A DNA stretch of 64,000 nt from Achromobacter sp. HZ34. GTDB taxonomy: Bacteria; Pseudomonadota; Gammaproteobacteria; Burkholderiales; Burkholderiaceae_B. How positions within the stretch are numbered: the first letter of the stretch is position 1; each line of letters starts with the position of its first letter. The stretch lies in assembly GCF_002209485.1 (NCBI RefSeq), contig NZ_NJIX01000001.1, positions 124,001 through 188,000 of the forward strand. The letters run 5' to 3'. Below, one piece after another: positions 35,964 through 44,710 of the stretch. Made by a program: the position numbers and the translations under genes. Below the pieces are notes generated by a model. It worked only from the letters and a program-made list of their open reading frames with translations, was not told where the DNA came from and ran no database searches.

Positions 35964-37703
35964 ATGGACACCATCACCGAGTCAGGCCGCAAGACCAGAG
36001 CAAACAAGAAGAAAGTGCGCACGCCCAAGGTGAAGCGCAAGTTCGCGGTGCGTGACGTGCGCGTGGGTTCCATGCTGATGGTGGTGCTTGCCGTATTTGC
36101 CTTGCTGATCGCGGCGGTGGGCGGCATGGCCGCGTTCTTCCTGAACCAGAACTATCACGCCGTGCTGGACCTGGGCGCATTGACGGACCGTGCCACGCAG
36201 GTGCAGGTGATCAACGGCAACATGTTGCGGGCCCGTGTGGCCCTGCTGCAGTCGGCCCGCAGCCTGCAGGATGCGGCGGTCGAGGGTGCCAGCCAGTCGG
36301 CCGCCAGCAACGCCAAGCGCGATGCCGCCGACACGCTGAAGCAGGCCAACGACTTGCTGGCCGGTGTGCGCAACAACTTCGCCGACTTCCAGAAGAACAT
36401 GCTGGACGACGATACCGGCCGCCAGTTGTCGATGAACCTGGTGCGCCGCTACCGTTCGTATATCGACGATGGCATCGACACCATGGTCGAGGCGCTGCGC
36501 AGCCAGGACTACAGCACCTTCTATATGGTGAATACGGAGTACGGCGTGCCGCGCAGTGCGTCCTTCATCGACGCCATCGATGAGTTCTCCAAGTACATCA
36601 AGGACCAGCAGAACGAGACCAATGCCCAGGCCAAGAAGAATCTGGACCTGGCACTGATCGCGGTTGGCGTGGCGGTGGGCGCGGCCATCCTGCTGATGAT
36701 CGTGTCGCGCATCGTGTTCGGCCGTGCCGTGGTGCGTCCCCTGGTCGAGGCTGGCCAGCACTTCGAGAAGATTGCCGGCGGTGACCTGACGCAGCGCGTG
36801 GACATCCGATCGCACAATGAAATCGGCCAGTTGTATGCGGCGCTCAAGCGCATGCAGGAAAGCCTGACCCGCACGGTGTCGCAGGTGCGTCGTGGCGTGG
36901 ACGAAATCAACGTCGGTTCGCGCGAGATTTCCGCGGGCAATACCGACCTGTCCAGCCGGACCGAACAACAGGCGGCCTCGCTGGAAGAAACCGCGGCGTC
37001 GATGGAAGAACTGGCGTCGACCGTGAAGCAGAACGCCGACAATGCGCGCCAGGCCAACCAGCTGGCGGCCAGCGCGTCGGACGTGGCGGCGCGGGGTGGT
37101 TCGGCGGTTAACGAAGTGGTCAACACGATGCAGGGCATTTCGGCCAGCTCGCGCAAGATCTCTGAAATCGTCAGCGTGATCGACGGTATTGCGTTCCAGA
37201 CCAACATCCTGGCGTTGAACGCGGCGGTGGAAGCGGCCCGTGCCGGTGAGCAGGGCAAGGGCTTCGCGGTGGTGGCGGGCGAAGTGCGCTCGCTGGCGCA
37301 GCGCAGCGCGCAGGCGGCCAAGGAAATCAAGGGCCTGATCGAGGACTCGGTGAGCAAGGTTGGTGCGGGTTCGCAACAGGTCGAACGCGCTGGCGCCACG
37401 ATGCAGGAGATCGTCACGTCCGTGAAGCGTGTTACCGACATCATGGGTGAAATCTCGGCCGCGTCCGAGGAGCAGTCCAGCGGTATCGACCAGGTCAACC
37501 GTGCCGTGTCGCAGATGGATGAAGTGACGCAGCAGAACGCGGCGTTGGTGGAAGAAGCGGCTGCCGCGGCGGGTTCGCTGCAGGAACAGGCGCAACGCCT
37601 GGCCGAAGCCGTGTCCGTCTTCAAGATCAACGAAGGCCAGGTCATCGAAGTGCCGGCGCATCAGTTGGGCGGCGCGGGCTACGCGACGCCGCTGGTAGCG
37701 TAA
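35964..37703 (+). CDS. Methyl-accepting chemotaxis protein 3
   Basis: Inner-membrane chemoreceptor, 579 residues. It begins with about 35 mostly basic cytoplasmic residues, unusually long before helix 1 (about 38-62). The periplasmic sensor follows, then helix 2 near 228-252, HAMP and the signalling domain. The C terminus is GYATPLVA, without a docking pentapeptide. The AGGAAG leader is upstream. The signalling half almost matches those at 9491 and 33323. A strong terminator lies about 190 bases downstream. Confidence 0.95.
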   Translation: MDTITESGRKTRANKKKVRTPKVKRKFAVRDVRVGSMLMVVLAVFALLIAAVGGMAAFFLNQNYHAVLDLGALTDRATQVQVINGNMLRARVALLQSARSLQDAAVEGASQSAASNAKRDAADTLKQANDLLAGVRNNFADFQKNMLDDDTGRQLSMNLVRRYRSYIDDGIDTMVEALRSQDYSTFYMVNTEYGVPRSASFIDAIDEFSKYIKDQQNETNAQAKKNLDLALIAVGVAVGAAILLMIVSRIVFGRAVVRPLVEAGQHFEKIAGGDLTQRVDIRSHNEIGQLYAALKRMQESLTRTVSQVRRGVDEINVGSREISAGNTDLSSRTEQQAASLEETAASMEELASTVKQNADNARQANQLAASASDVAARGGSAVNEVVNTMQGISASSRKISEIVSVIDGIAFQTNILALNAAVEAARAGEQGKGFAVVAGEVRSLAQRSAQAAKEIKGLIEDSVSKVGAGSQQVERAGATMQEIVTSVKRVTDIMGEISAASEEQSSGIDQVNRAVSQMDEVTQQNAALVEEAAAAAGSLQEQAQRLAEAVSVFKINEGQVIEVPAHQLGGAGYATPLVA

Positions 37704-37893
37704 TGGAACGAGGCCGGCTGGACCGGGGCTGGATGATCGGCCTTGGTACAGCGGGCCTGCGCAGTGCAGCGTTGCAGGAATAAGCCTGAATAACAGGCGG
37801 CAACGAAGGACCTGGCCAGGTCCGTCAACGCCGCCAGACTCGACACAACGACAGCCGGCCAGCCGAGCGCGTCAACGTGTCAAGCAGTCCTCG

Positions 37894-37918
37894 CCCCGTC
37901 CTCAGGACGGGGTTTTTT
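37894..37918 (+). terminator. Terminator of the flgK-to-MCP3 transcript
   Basis: Perfect 9-bp stem CCCCGTCCT/AGGACGGGG with a one-base nominal loop, followed by six T. Classical form. Confidence 0.9.
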
Positions 37919-37996
37919 CTTGCCGAAAGAGGACATGCTGGGTGGGCTGGATGGCATATGCAACGTTTCCCGGGCAAGTTTTTTCAGGGAAATGAG

Positions 37997-38058
37997 AAAG
38001 GGTTTTTATGAAAACCCTTTGATCCTTGACCCGGGGCGGCTGACCTTTCAGGTCAGCC
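37997..38058 (-). terminator. Probable terminator region of the fliF-fliR operon
   Basis: Directly after the fliR stop, read on minus, an 8-bp perfect stem (38038-38045 with 38051-38058) is followed some 20 bases later by a second 10-bp stem AAAGGGTTTT/AAAACCCTTT (37997-38006 with 38011-38020). Neither has a strong T tail, so the pair is only a probable terminator. Confidence 0.5.
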
Positions 38059-38862
38059 TCAATTCGCCCCGCCGCGTGGCGCGGCCAGGGTGTCGGCGAT
38101 GCGGGCCATCTGGGCCAGCATTTCCTGGTAGAACTCGTTGAGATACGAGGGCGTGTGCGGCAGCACCACCGTGAGCAGCAGCACGCCGGATATCAGCATG
38201 ATGGGAAAGCCCACGGAAAAGGCCGACAGCTGCGGCGCCGCGCGGTTCAGGATACCCAGGGAGATGTTCAAGGTCAGCAGCGCCGCGATCAGCGGCAGCG
38301 CCAGCAGCAAACCGGAAGAAAAGATCTTCCCCCCCAGTTCGGCGATGCCCATCCAGGCAGCCGGATTCAAGGAAGGATGCCCGATCGGCAGCACGGTGAA
38401 ACTGCGCAGCAGCACATCCAGCATCAACAGATGGCCGTTGAACACCAGGAACAGCAGCATGGCCATGATGTTGAACAGCCGCGCCAGCACCTCGGTATTG
38501 GAATGCGTGGAAGGGTCGTACAGCGTCGCCAGCGACAGGCCCATCTGCAGGCCGACGAAATCACCCGCCGTCTGCACCGCGGAAAAACACAGGCGCATCA
38601 CGAAGCCCAGCGCCATGCCGATGAACACCTGCTGCGCCAGCACCAGCAGCCCTTCGTAGGAACTGGTCGCCAGCGCCGGGAACGGGGGCAGGGTGGGCGC
38701 CACGACGATGGCAACCACCGCCGCCAGGCCTACCTTGGGTAGCGACGGCGCCGTCGATTCGCCGAACACCGGCGCCACGGAAAACATGGCCAGCAGGCGC
38801 GCGAAGGGCCAGAGGAAGGCATTGATCCAGCCGTACCACTGGTCGAGGGTGAAATTGATCAT
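38059..38862 (-). CDS. fliR: Flagellar export gate protein FliR
   Basis: Inner-membrane export-gate subunit, 267 residues, with about six hydrophobic segments. QQVFIGMALGFVMRLCFSAV and ALPLIAALLTLNISLGILNR are landmark stretches. It is the last gene of the fliF-to-fliR run on minus and lies 22 bases after fliQ. Confidence 0.96.
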   Translation of the reverse strand: MINFTLDQWYGWINAFLWPFARLLAMFSVAPVFGESTAPSLPKVGLAAVVAIVVAPTLPPFPALATSSYEGLLVLAQQVFIGMALGFVMRLCFSAVQTAGDFVGLQMGLSLATLYDPSTHSNTEVLARLFNIMAMLLFLVFNGHLLMLDVLLRSFTVLPIGHPSLNPAAWMGIAELGGKIFSSGLLLALPLIAALLTLNISLGILNRAAPQLSAFSVGFPIMLISGVLLLTVVLPHTPSYLNEFYQEMLAQMARIADTLAAPRGGAN

Positions 38863-38884
38863 GGCGCCGGCGCCGCTCGGTGCC

Positions 38885-39154
38885 TCAGGACACCAGTCCC
38901 GGAATCTGTTCCATGATCGAGCGGATGTAATCGACCATGGTCTGCATCAGCCAGGGCCCCAGCACCACCAGGGTGGCCGCGACAGCCAGCAGCTTGGGGA
39001 TGAAGGACAGCGTCATTTCGTTGATCTGCGTGGCCGCCTGGAACACGCTGATGACCAGGCCGACCGCCAGCGTCACCAGCAGCATCGGGCCGGCCACGAT
39101 AAGGACCATCTTCATGGCCTGGTAGGCCATCGTCATTACGGTTTGGTCGGTCAT
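38885..39154 (-). CDS. fliQ: Flagellar export gate protein FliQ
   Basis: Small gate subunit, 89 residues, two transmembrane helices (about 17-40 and 55-75). The motif VFQAATQINEMTLSFIPKLL is diagnostic. It lies between fliP and fliR as in most flagellar operons. Confidence 0.97.
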   Translation of the reverse strand: MTDQTVMTMAYQAMKMVLIVAGPMLLVTLAVGLVISVFQAATQINEMTLSFIPKLLAVAATLVVLGPWLMQTMVDYIRSIMEQIPGLVS

Positions 39155-39190
39155 GGCAATGGGGTACGCGGCGCGGGGCCGGCGATAGCG

Positions 39191-39988
39191 TTATTGGTAG
39201 AAGCTGCGGGACAGGGATCCCAGCAGCAGATGCCAGCCGTCGGCCAGCACGAACAGCATCAGCTTGAACGGCAGGGACACCGTGACGGGCGGCACCATCA
39301 TCATGCCCAGGCCCATCAGCACGCTGGCCACCACCATGTCGATGATCAGGAACGGGATGAACACCGTGAAGCCGATCTGGAAGGCCGTCTTGAGCTCGCT
39401 GGTGACGAACGCCGGCACCAGGATCTTCAGCGGCACATTGGCCGGGCTGTCCATGGCGGGCTGGTTGGTCATATTGGCGAACAGGGCCAGGTCGGTCTCG
39501 CGCGTCTGGTGCAGCATGAAGGTGCGCAGCGGCACCGATCCCCGCTCCAGCGCGGTTTCGAAAGTGATCGAGCCGGCGGTCAGCGGCTGGTAGGCCTTCT
39601 GGTAGATCTCGTCGAACACCGGCGACATGGTGTAAGCCGTCAGGAACAGGGCCAGGCCGACCAGCACCATATTGGGCGGCGTGGTCTGGGTGCCCAGCGC
39701 ATTGCGCATCAGGCTCAGCACGATGATGATGCGCGTGAACCCGGTCATCATCAGCACCGCCGCTGGCAGGAAGCTCAGCGACGTCAGCATGATGAGCGTC
39801 TGCACGCTCAGCGAGTACGTTTCGGTGCCGTTGGGGCCGGGCGTGGTGGTCAGGGCCGGCAGCGTGGCCTGGGCCAGCACCACGCCAGGCACCAGCGCGA
39901 GCAAGGCCAGCAGGCCCAGCAAGGCGCCACCACGGCGCGTGGAACGCACGCGTCGCAACAACAGGGCCCAACTGCGGAAAATGCTCAT
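39191..39988 (-). CDS. fliP: Flagellar export gate protein FliP
   Basis: Core gate subunit, 265 residues. A signal peptide of about 39 residues ends at VPGVVLAQA, and then four membrane helices follow. Landmarks are [20 protein letters not shown] and [17 protein letters not shown], plus [20 protein letters not shown]. fliO lies 81 bases upstream. Confidence 0.97.
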   Translation of the reverse strand: MSIFRSWALLLRRVRSTRRGGALLGLLALLALVPGVVLAQATLPALTTTPGPNGTETYSLSVQTLIMLTSLSFLPAAVLMMTGFTRIIIVLSLMRNALGTQTTPPNMVLVGLALFLTAYTMSPVFDEIYQKAYQPLTAGSITFETALERGSVPLRTFMLHQTRETDLALFANMTNQPAMDSPANVPLKILVPAFVTSELKTAFQIGFTVFIPFLIIDMVVASVLMGLGMMMVPPVTVSLPFKLMLFVLADGWHLLLGSLSRSFYQ

Positions 39989-40069
39989 GGCGGATTCAAG
40001 CGTGGCGGACTCGCCGCCTTTGGCTCTAAATGTTCGAAACGGGGAGGGGCCGGTACACGTTCAGCTCGT

Positions 40070-40399
40070 TCAGCCCTGGCGGCGGCGCCAGGCTTCGCCC
40101 AGCTTGCCGGCGAAGGCCGACATCGGCGCCACCGGCAGGTCCGGCAAGGGCGCGCCCGCTGGCAGCGTGTGCAGCACATTCATCTGGCCGGCGCTCACGC
40201 CCACGACCAGCCAGGTATCGTCGATCTGGACCAGCACCATGCGATGGCGCGGACCCAGGCCGAGGCTTTCGACGACCCGCATATGACCGCGCGCGCGGCC
40301 GGCCAATCCGCCGCGGCGGGCAAGCCAGCCGAAGGACAGAATGACGCCCACCACCAGCACGAGGCCGAGGAACAGGCGGAGGACGTCAGGCGAGGTCAT
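40070..40399 (-). CDS. fliO: Flagellar export assembly protein FliO
   Basis: Short membrane protein, 109 residues, that assists FliP assembly. One helix at about 8-28 (RLFLGLVLVVGVILSFGWLA), then a cytosolic domain with VVESLGLGPRHRMVLVQIDD. It is between fliN and fliP. A tandem 14-base repeat lies just upstream (40410-40437). Confidence 0.92.
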   Translation of the reverse strand: MTSPDVLRLFLGLVLVVGVILSFGWLARRGGLAGRARGHMRVVESLGLGPRHRMVLVQIDDTWLVVGVSAGQMNVLHTLPAGAPLPDLPVAPMSAFAGKLGEAWRRRQG

Positions 40400-40409
40400 A
40401 GAAGGGCCG

Positions 40410-40437
40410 GTAACGCAAAATCAGTAACGCAAAATCA
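40410..40437. repeat. Tandem 14-base repeat between fliN and fliO
   Basis: Two perfect copies of GTAACGCAAAATCA, at 40410-40423 and 40424-40437, in the 63-base fliN-fliO gap. It looks like a slippage duplication; no protein-coding role. Confidence 0.8.
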
Positions 40438-40462
40438 GCAAGGCGCAAGCAACTGCCCGAAA

Positions 40463-40984
40463 TCAACGGCGCCCGTTCAAGCGATTGATGCGCTCGGACG
40501 GGGTGATGATATCGGTCAGGCGGATGCCGTACTTGTCATCCACCACCACCACTTCGCCTTGGGCGATCAGGTAGCCGTTGACGAAGATATCCATCGGCTC
40601 GCCGGCCAGGCCGTCGAGCTCGACCACCGAGCCCTGGCCCAGTTGCAGCAGGTTCTTGATGGTCAGGCGCGTGCGGCCCAGTTCCACCGTCATCTGCACC
40701 GGCACGTCCATGATCAGGTCGATGTCGGTGGTGGCTTTTTCATTGCTGCCGGCCAAGGGCTTGAAAACAGCCTTGGCGGCGGACTGCGGGGCCGGGCTGG
40801 GCGCGGCGGACGTCGTGGCGCCTTGCTCGGCCATGGCGGCGGCCCAGGGGTCGTCAGCGGAAGCCAGGCCAGCGGCCTGGGTCTGCGTGGCGGCATTGGA
40901 TTGCTCGGCGAGCGCGTCGGCCCAGTCGTCGGCGCCGGAGGCGGCCGGGCTGGTGCCGGCTGCTTGATCGGTCGGATCAGTCAT
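40463..40984 (-). CDS. fliN: Flagellar motor switch protein FliN
   Basis: C-ring protein, 173 residues. The first 85 residues are Ala/Thr/Ser-rich with low complexity (long for the family, commonly about 137 in total). The SpoA domain from about 95 (DIDLIMDVPVQMTVELGRTR) and LGQGSVVELDGLAGEPMDIF are clear. The start overlaps the fliM end by 8 bases. Confidence 0.97.
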   Translation of the reverse strand: MTDPTDQAAGTSPAASGADDWADALAEQSNAATQTQAAGLASADDPWAAAMAEQGATTSAAPSPAPQSAAKAVFKPLAGSNEKATTDIDLIMDVPVQMTVELGRTRLTIKNLLQLGQGSVVELDGLAGEPMDIFVNGYLIAQGEVVVVDDKYGIRLTDIITPSERINRLNGRR

Positions 40985-41981
40985 TCGGGGCCTCAGTATC
41001 GGAATCGTTGGGAGTTAGCAGTTTCTGGATGCGCAGGGCGTATTGCGTGTTGAATACACCGAAGCCGCATTCCATGACCGGGACTTCGTTGATGAGCGCG
41101 GTGATGATCTCCGGCACTTCGACCGGCAGGACGTCGCCCACCTTCATGCTCAGGAGATTGCGGATCGACGAGTCGAGCTTGACGAATTCCGCCACCAGCT
41201 CGACGTCGGCGCTGCGCACCTGGCGCGACAACTGGGTGGCCCAGCGCTGGTCGACCGCTTCCAGGGTGTTTTCCTGCAGCGGCCGGGTCAGCAGATCGCG
41301 CACCGGCTCGATCATGGAGTAGGGCAGGCAGATGTTCAGGTCGCCGCCCGTCGCACCGAATTCGATGTGGAAGGGCGTCACCACCACCACCTCGTTGTCG
41401 CCGGTGATGCTGGCGAACTTGGTGTGCATTTCAGAGCGCACGTACTCGAATTCGATGGGATAGACCGCATCCCAGGACTTGCCGTAGCTTTCCAGCGTCA
41501 GGTTCAGCAGACGGCGGATGATGCGCTGTTCGGTGGTGGTGAAATCACGCCCTTCGACCCGGGTGTGGTAGCGTCCATCGCCGCCGAACAGGCTGTCGAT
41601 GACCAGGAATACCAGGTTGGGATCGTAGGTGAACAGGGCGGTGCCGCGCAGCGGCTTCATCTGCACCATGTTCAGGTTGCTTGGCACCGGCAGGTTACGT
41701 TCAAAATCCGAGTACTTCATGATCTTGATCGAACCGACCGTGATGTCGGCGTTGCGGCGCATGAAGTTCAACAGCACGTTGCGCATATGGCGCGCAAAGC
41801 GTTCGTTGATCAGCTCCAGCGTCTGCATGCGGCGCCGCACCACGCGTTCGGGCGAACTCAGGTCGTACGCACGTACCCCTGCCTGTTCTTCCCGCGCCTG
41901 CGACTTGCCGTCGTCTTCGCCGGTGACGCCTGCAAGCAGGGCGTCGACTTCATCCTGCGAAAGAAAAGCCTCGTAGGCCAT
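40977..41981 (-). CDS. fliM: Flagellar motor switch protein FliM
   Basis: C-ring protein that binds phospho-CheY, 334 residues. N-terminal FLSQDEVDALLAGVTGEDDG is the CheY-binding and linker part. The middle domain follows (LPVPSNLNMVQMKPLRGTAL), and the last 80 residues form the SpoA domain. ATG 41981 directly abuts the fliL stop codon. Confidence 0.97.
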   Translation of the reverse strand: MAYEAFLSQDEVDALLAGVTGEDDGKSQAREEQAGVRAYDLSSPERVVRRRMQTLELINERFARHMRNVLLNFMRRNADITVGSIKIMKYSDFERNLPVPSNLNMVQMKPLRGTALFTYDPNLVFLVIDSLFGGDGRYHTRVEGRDFTTTEQRIIRRLLNLTLESYGKSWDAVYPIEFEYVRSEMHTKFASITGDNEVVVVTPFHIEFGATGGDLNICLPYSMIEPVRDLLTRPLQENTLEAVDQRWATQLSRQVRSADVELVAEFVKLDSSIRNLLSMKVGDVLPVEVPEIITALINEVPVMECGFGVFNTQYALRIQKLLTPNDSDTEAPND

Positions 41982-42572
41982 TTATTGCACCACGAATGCC
42001 GTGAAGAGGACGTCGGTGACGTACTGGCCATCGGGGATGGGCGTGAACGGCTTGTTGACGGCCTTGACGATGGCGTTGGCCAGGTCGACCTTGCCTTGCG
42101 GCGTCTGCACGCTTTCCGGCGTCTGCGAGGAAGCCAGCAGCAGGATGCGGCTACGCACCTCGGGCATGTACTTCTCGATGCGCTGGCGGGTCTGCTCGTC
42201 GCTGACGCGCAGCGTCAGTGCGACGTGCAGCATGCGCTCCGTGTTGGCGCTCTGCACGCTGACGGTGAAAGGCTCGATGGGGATGAAGATCGGCGCGGGC
42301 ACGGCTGCGGGGGCAGTGGGCGGCGGCACGAACGTCGTCGGTGTCGCGCCTGGCTGCCCGGCGCCGGCCTGGCCGACGTTGATCTGCACGGCCGAATTTG
42401 GCTGTTGCCGCTGCGAGCGCGTGGTGATCATCCAGGTCGTAGCGACGCTGGCGCCGGCCACGATCAGCAGGACCAGCAGGCCGATTATCGGACGCAGCAG
42501 CCGGCTGGCGCTACCGGAACGGCCGGGAAGGGTGCTGCGTGACGGCATAGTGGGGGTTTTGGAAGTCGCCAT
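41982..42572 (-). CDS. fliL: Flagellar basal-body protein FliL
   Basis: Membrane protein associated with stators, 196 residues from ATG 42572. One membrane helix at about 28-50 (LLRPIIGLLVLLIVAGASVA), then a long Pro/Ala linker, and the stomatin-like periplasmic domain (EPFTVSVQSANTERMLHVAL near 95). The frame is open another 26 codons upstream without flagellar features. 165 bases separate it from fliK. Confidence 0.93.
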   Translation of the reverse strand: MATSKTPTMPSRSTLPGRSGSASRLLRPIIGLLVLLIVAGASVATTWMITTRSQRQQPNSAVQINVGQAGAGQPGATPTTFVPPPTAPAAVPAPIFIPIEPFTVSVQSANTERMLHVALTLRVSDEQTRQRIEKYMPEVRSRILLLASSQTPESVQTPQGKVDLANAIVKAVNKPFTPIPDGQYVTDVLFTAFVVQ

Positions 42573-42669
42573 CTTGGATCGGTGAGGTGAATTACCGAGA
42601 AAAACGGAATTTATGAGTGTTCGGAAACATTCTGCCCCAAATTGCCTCATGGGAGGCAGGCGAAAAACA

Positions 42670-42702
42670 GGGCGAAATCCGGGTAGCTCTCGTTATTGCC
42701 AA
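42670..42702 (-). promoter_or_regulatory. Candidate FlhDC box upstream of fliL
   Basis: GGCGAAATCCG (42671-42681) and CGTTATTGCC (42691-42700) form an imperfect inverted repeat with a 9-base spacer. The left half resembles the fliE box half TGGCGAAATATCG. It lies 100-130 bases before fliL, matching the separate class II fliL promoter of enterobacteria. The consensus match is modest. Confidence 0.3.
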
Positions 42703-42737
42703 GCGCGCGCCGCTTCTGGCGACGCACGCCATATCGT

Positions 42738-44183
42738 TCAAGCGAAGGTGTCCACCAGCGAATTGGCCGAGCGGCGCGACTGCACGGTGGCAACCAAGCT
42801 GTCGCTCGTGCCGCCGTCGCCTTGCGCCGAGCCGCCCTGGGAACCGGAGCCGCCTTGGCGGCCACCCTGGTCGTTGGCCGCGAAGCCGGCTTGGGCACCC
42901 TGGTCGCCCACATTGGTCTGGCCCAGGGAAATGCCGGCCTGGGACAGCGCCTGTTGCAGTTGCGGCAGCGCTGCTTCCAGGGCCTGGCGCACGGCCGCGT
43001 GCGAGGAAACGAAGGAGGCCTGCGCCACGCCGTCGTTCAGCGTAAGGGTGATGCGCAGCGGGCCGAGGTCCGGCGGATCCAGGCGCAGTTCCGCCGTCTG
43101 GGTCTTTTGCTGCGCGTTGTTCGACAGCAGCACCACCTGCTTGCCCACGTCGGCGGCCCAGCCTGCCTGACCCACGGGCGTGGTCACTTGCAGCGAGGTC
43201 GTGACGGGAGCGGCGTGCACGGAGACCGGCGCCTGGCTGGCCGCGACGGCATTGGCCAGGGCTTCATGGGCGCTGGTGGCCACGGCCGGCACGGGCGTCG
43301 CGTCGGCGGCGGCCACGTGCTGGGCCGGCTTGGCCAGGCTGTCGGTGCCGTTTTGCTGCGACGGGTCGCTGTCCAGGTTGCCGTCTTGTTTGGCGCTGGC
43401 TGCCTGCACTGCCTGTTTGGTCAGGTGCGTCACGGGTGTGGCGGCTGCAGCCGGCAGATTCGCGTCCTGCGCGGCCAGCGGCACGGTGTTGGCGGCGGCC
43501 GCCGGTAGCGGCACGGCGGGCGTTTCCGTCGCCGCCACCGCGGTGACGGCCGGGTCGATTGCCGCGGCGGTGTCGATCGCGCCTGCTGCCGTTGCCGAGG
43601 CAGCGGGCAGGGCAGGCGTGGCCTGAGCGTCGCCGGCGGCCGGCGCGGTGGGGTCGAGCGTGCCGGCCGCGCTGGCCGTGACCGAGGTCAGGGCGGCTGC
43701 CAGCGCATCGGCGGCGGCGTCGGCGGTAGCGGGCACCGCCTGGGGAACCACGGGTACGGGCGGCGGCGCGGCGGTGATCTGGGCCACCAGCGCGGCCATC
43801 TCCAGCGCCTGCTGGCTCAGCGTGGGGGCGGCCGCCGTGTCGTCGGCGGCGGTCTTGTCGCCGTCCTTGCCGTCGGTGTCATCGGCGGCGCCGGCTGGGG
43901 ACTTGGACGGTTTTGCGTCGGCCGTGCCCGGCTTGTTCGCATTGCCCTGGGCGGCAGCGCCGCCCGCGTTGGCGTTGCGGCTGTCGGCCTGGGCGTTCTT
44001 GGCGGCGGCGGCGCGCTGGGCGGCCTGCTCGTCCTGCTGCGCGTTGGCGCGCTGGCGCGACATGACGTCGCCGAACGCCGAGTTCGAGTCCTTGCTGCCG
44101 GACGAAGCGCGGCTGGCGCTGCTGCTGGCGGCGGGCGTGGGCGGGGCGATGATGTTAAGCAAAGTCGTCGCGGCTGCGGTCAT
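42738..44183 (-). CDS. fliK: Hook-length control protein FliK
   Basis: Secreted ruler and export-switch trigger, 481 residues from ATG 44183 (AGGA upstream). The first 370 residues are Ala/Asp/Thr-rich and disordered-looking. The C-terminal Flg_hook domain begins near 375 (ELRLDPPDLGPLRITLTLND) and ends with a Gln/Gly-rich tail. It follows fliJ, the usual order. A second protein with a FliK-like C-terminal domain is encoded at 52968-54416. Confidence 0.94.
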   Translation of the reverse strand: MTAAATTLLNIIAPPTPAASSSASRASSGSKDSNSAFGDVMSRQRANAQQDEQAAQRAAAAKNAQADSRNANAGGAAAQGNANKPGTADAKPSKSPAGAADDTDGKDGDKTAADDTAAAPTLSQQALEMAALVAQITAAPPPVPVVPQAVPATADAAADALAAALTSVTASAAGTLDPTAPAAGDAQATPALPAASATAAGAIDTAAAIDPAVTAVAATETPAVPLPAAAANTVPLAAQDANLPAAAATPVTHLTKQAVQAASAKQDGNLDSDPSQQNGTDSLAKPAQHVAAADATPVPAVATSAHEALANAVAASQAPVSVHAAPVTTSLQVTTPVGQAGWAADVGKQVVLLSNNAQQKTQTAELRLDPPDLGPLRITLTLNDGVAQASFVSSHAAVRQALEAALPQLQQALSQAGISLGQTNVGDQGAQAGFAANDQGGRQGGSGSQGGSAQGDGGTSDSLVATVQSRRSANSLVDTFA

Positions 44184-44259
44184 AACGGCTTCCTGGAATA
44201 CGGTGCTACTGAATACGAATGCGGGCTTGCTGGGGCGAAGCGACTGGCGTACGGACTGA

Positions 44260-44709
44260 CTAGTGCATGCCGGCGTGGCCGCGCACCAGGCGAGCCGAGT
44301 ATTCATCGGAGGCGCGCTGTTCGCGGCGGGCCTCGGCGCGCGCTTCGACGCCGGCGGCACGCTGGGCCAGCGCGTCGAAGGAGTTCAGCTTGCGCTTTTC
44401 TTCCTGCCACCGCAGCTTGCCCTGCACCAGATGATTTTCGGCTTGCATCAACACGGCATTTTGCTGCCCGATGGCGTCATCCAAAGTGCCGATAAAGCGC
44501 TGATAATTGTGGCAATCCGCCGCCGACATGCCAGTTACCATGGCGTGCTGCAGGCGCTGCAGGTAGTCCTGGCGGTAATCCTGCAGCATGCCCAGCTGGC
44601 GCTCGGCGTCGTTGCGGGCGGCGTGCAGGCGGCCCAACTGGCGCGCGGCCTCGTCGGTATTGTCCTTGGCCAGGCCTATCAGGGTATCGAGCGGCAATTT
44701 ACTGGGCAT
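44260..44709 (-). CDS. fliJ: Flagellar export protein FliJ
   Basis: Central stalk-like coiled coil of the export ATPase complex, 149 residues. ATG 44709 begins PSKLPLDTLIGLAKDNTDEA; helices run almost end to end (ARNDAERQLGMLQDYRQDYL). The frame is open upstream inside fliI but is a shadow. It is one base after fliI. Confidence 0.94.
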   Translation of the reverse strand: MPSKLPLDTLIGLAKDNTDEAARQLGRLHAARNDAERQLGMLQDYRQDYLQRLQHAMVTGMSAADCHNYQRFIGTLDDAIGQQNAVLMQAENHLVQGKLRWQEEKRKLNSFDALAQRAAGVEARAEARREQRASDEYSARLVRGHAGMH

Positions 44710-44710
44710 G

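Larger units (their letters stand above)
37704..38058. other. Intergenic region between MCP 3 and fliR
   Basis: 355 bases between two convergent transcription units. It contains the plus-strand terminator at 37894-37918 and two further hairpins (37997-38020 and 38038-38058), the second probably belonging to fliR. I see no gene; the short frames here have no coding features. Confidence 0.6.
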
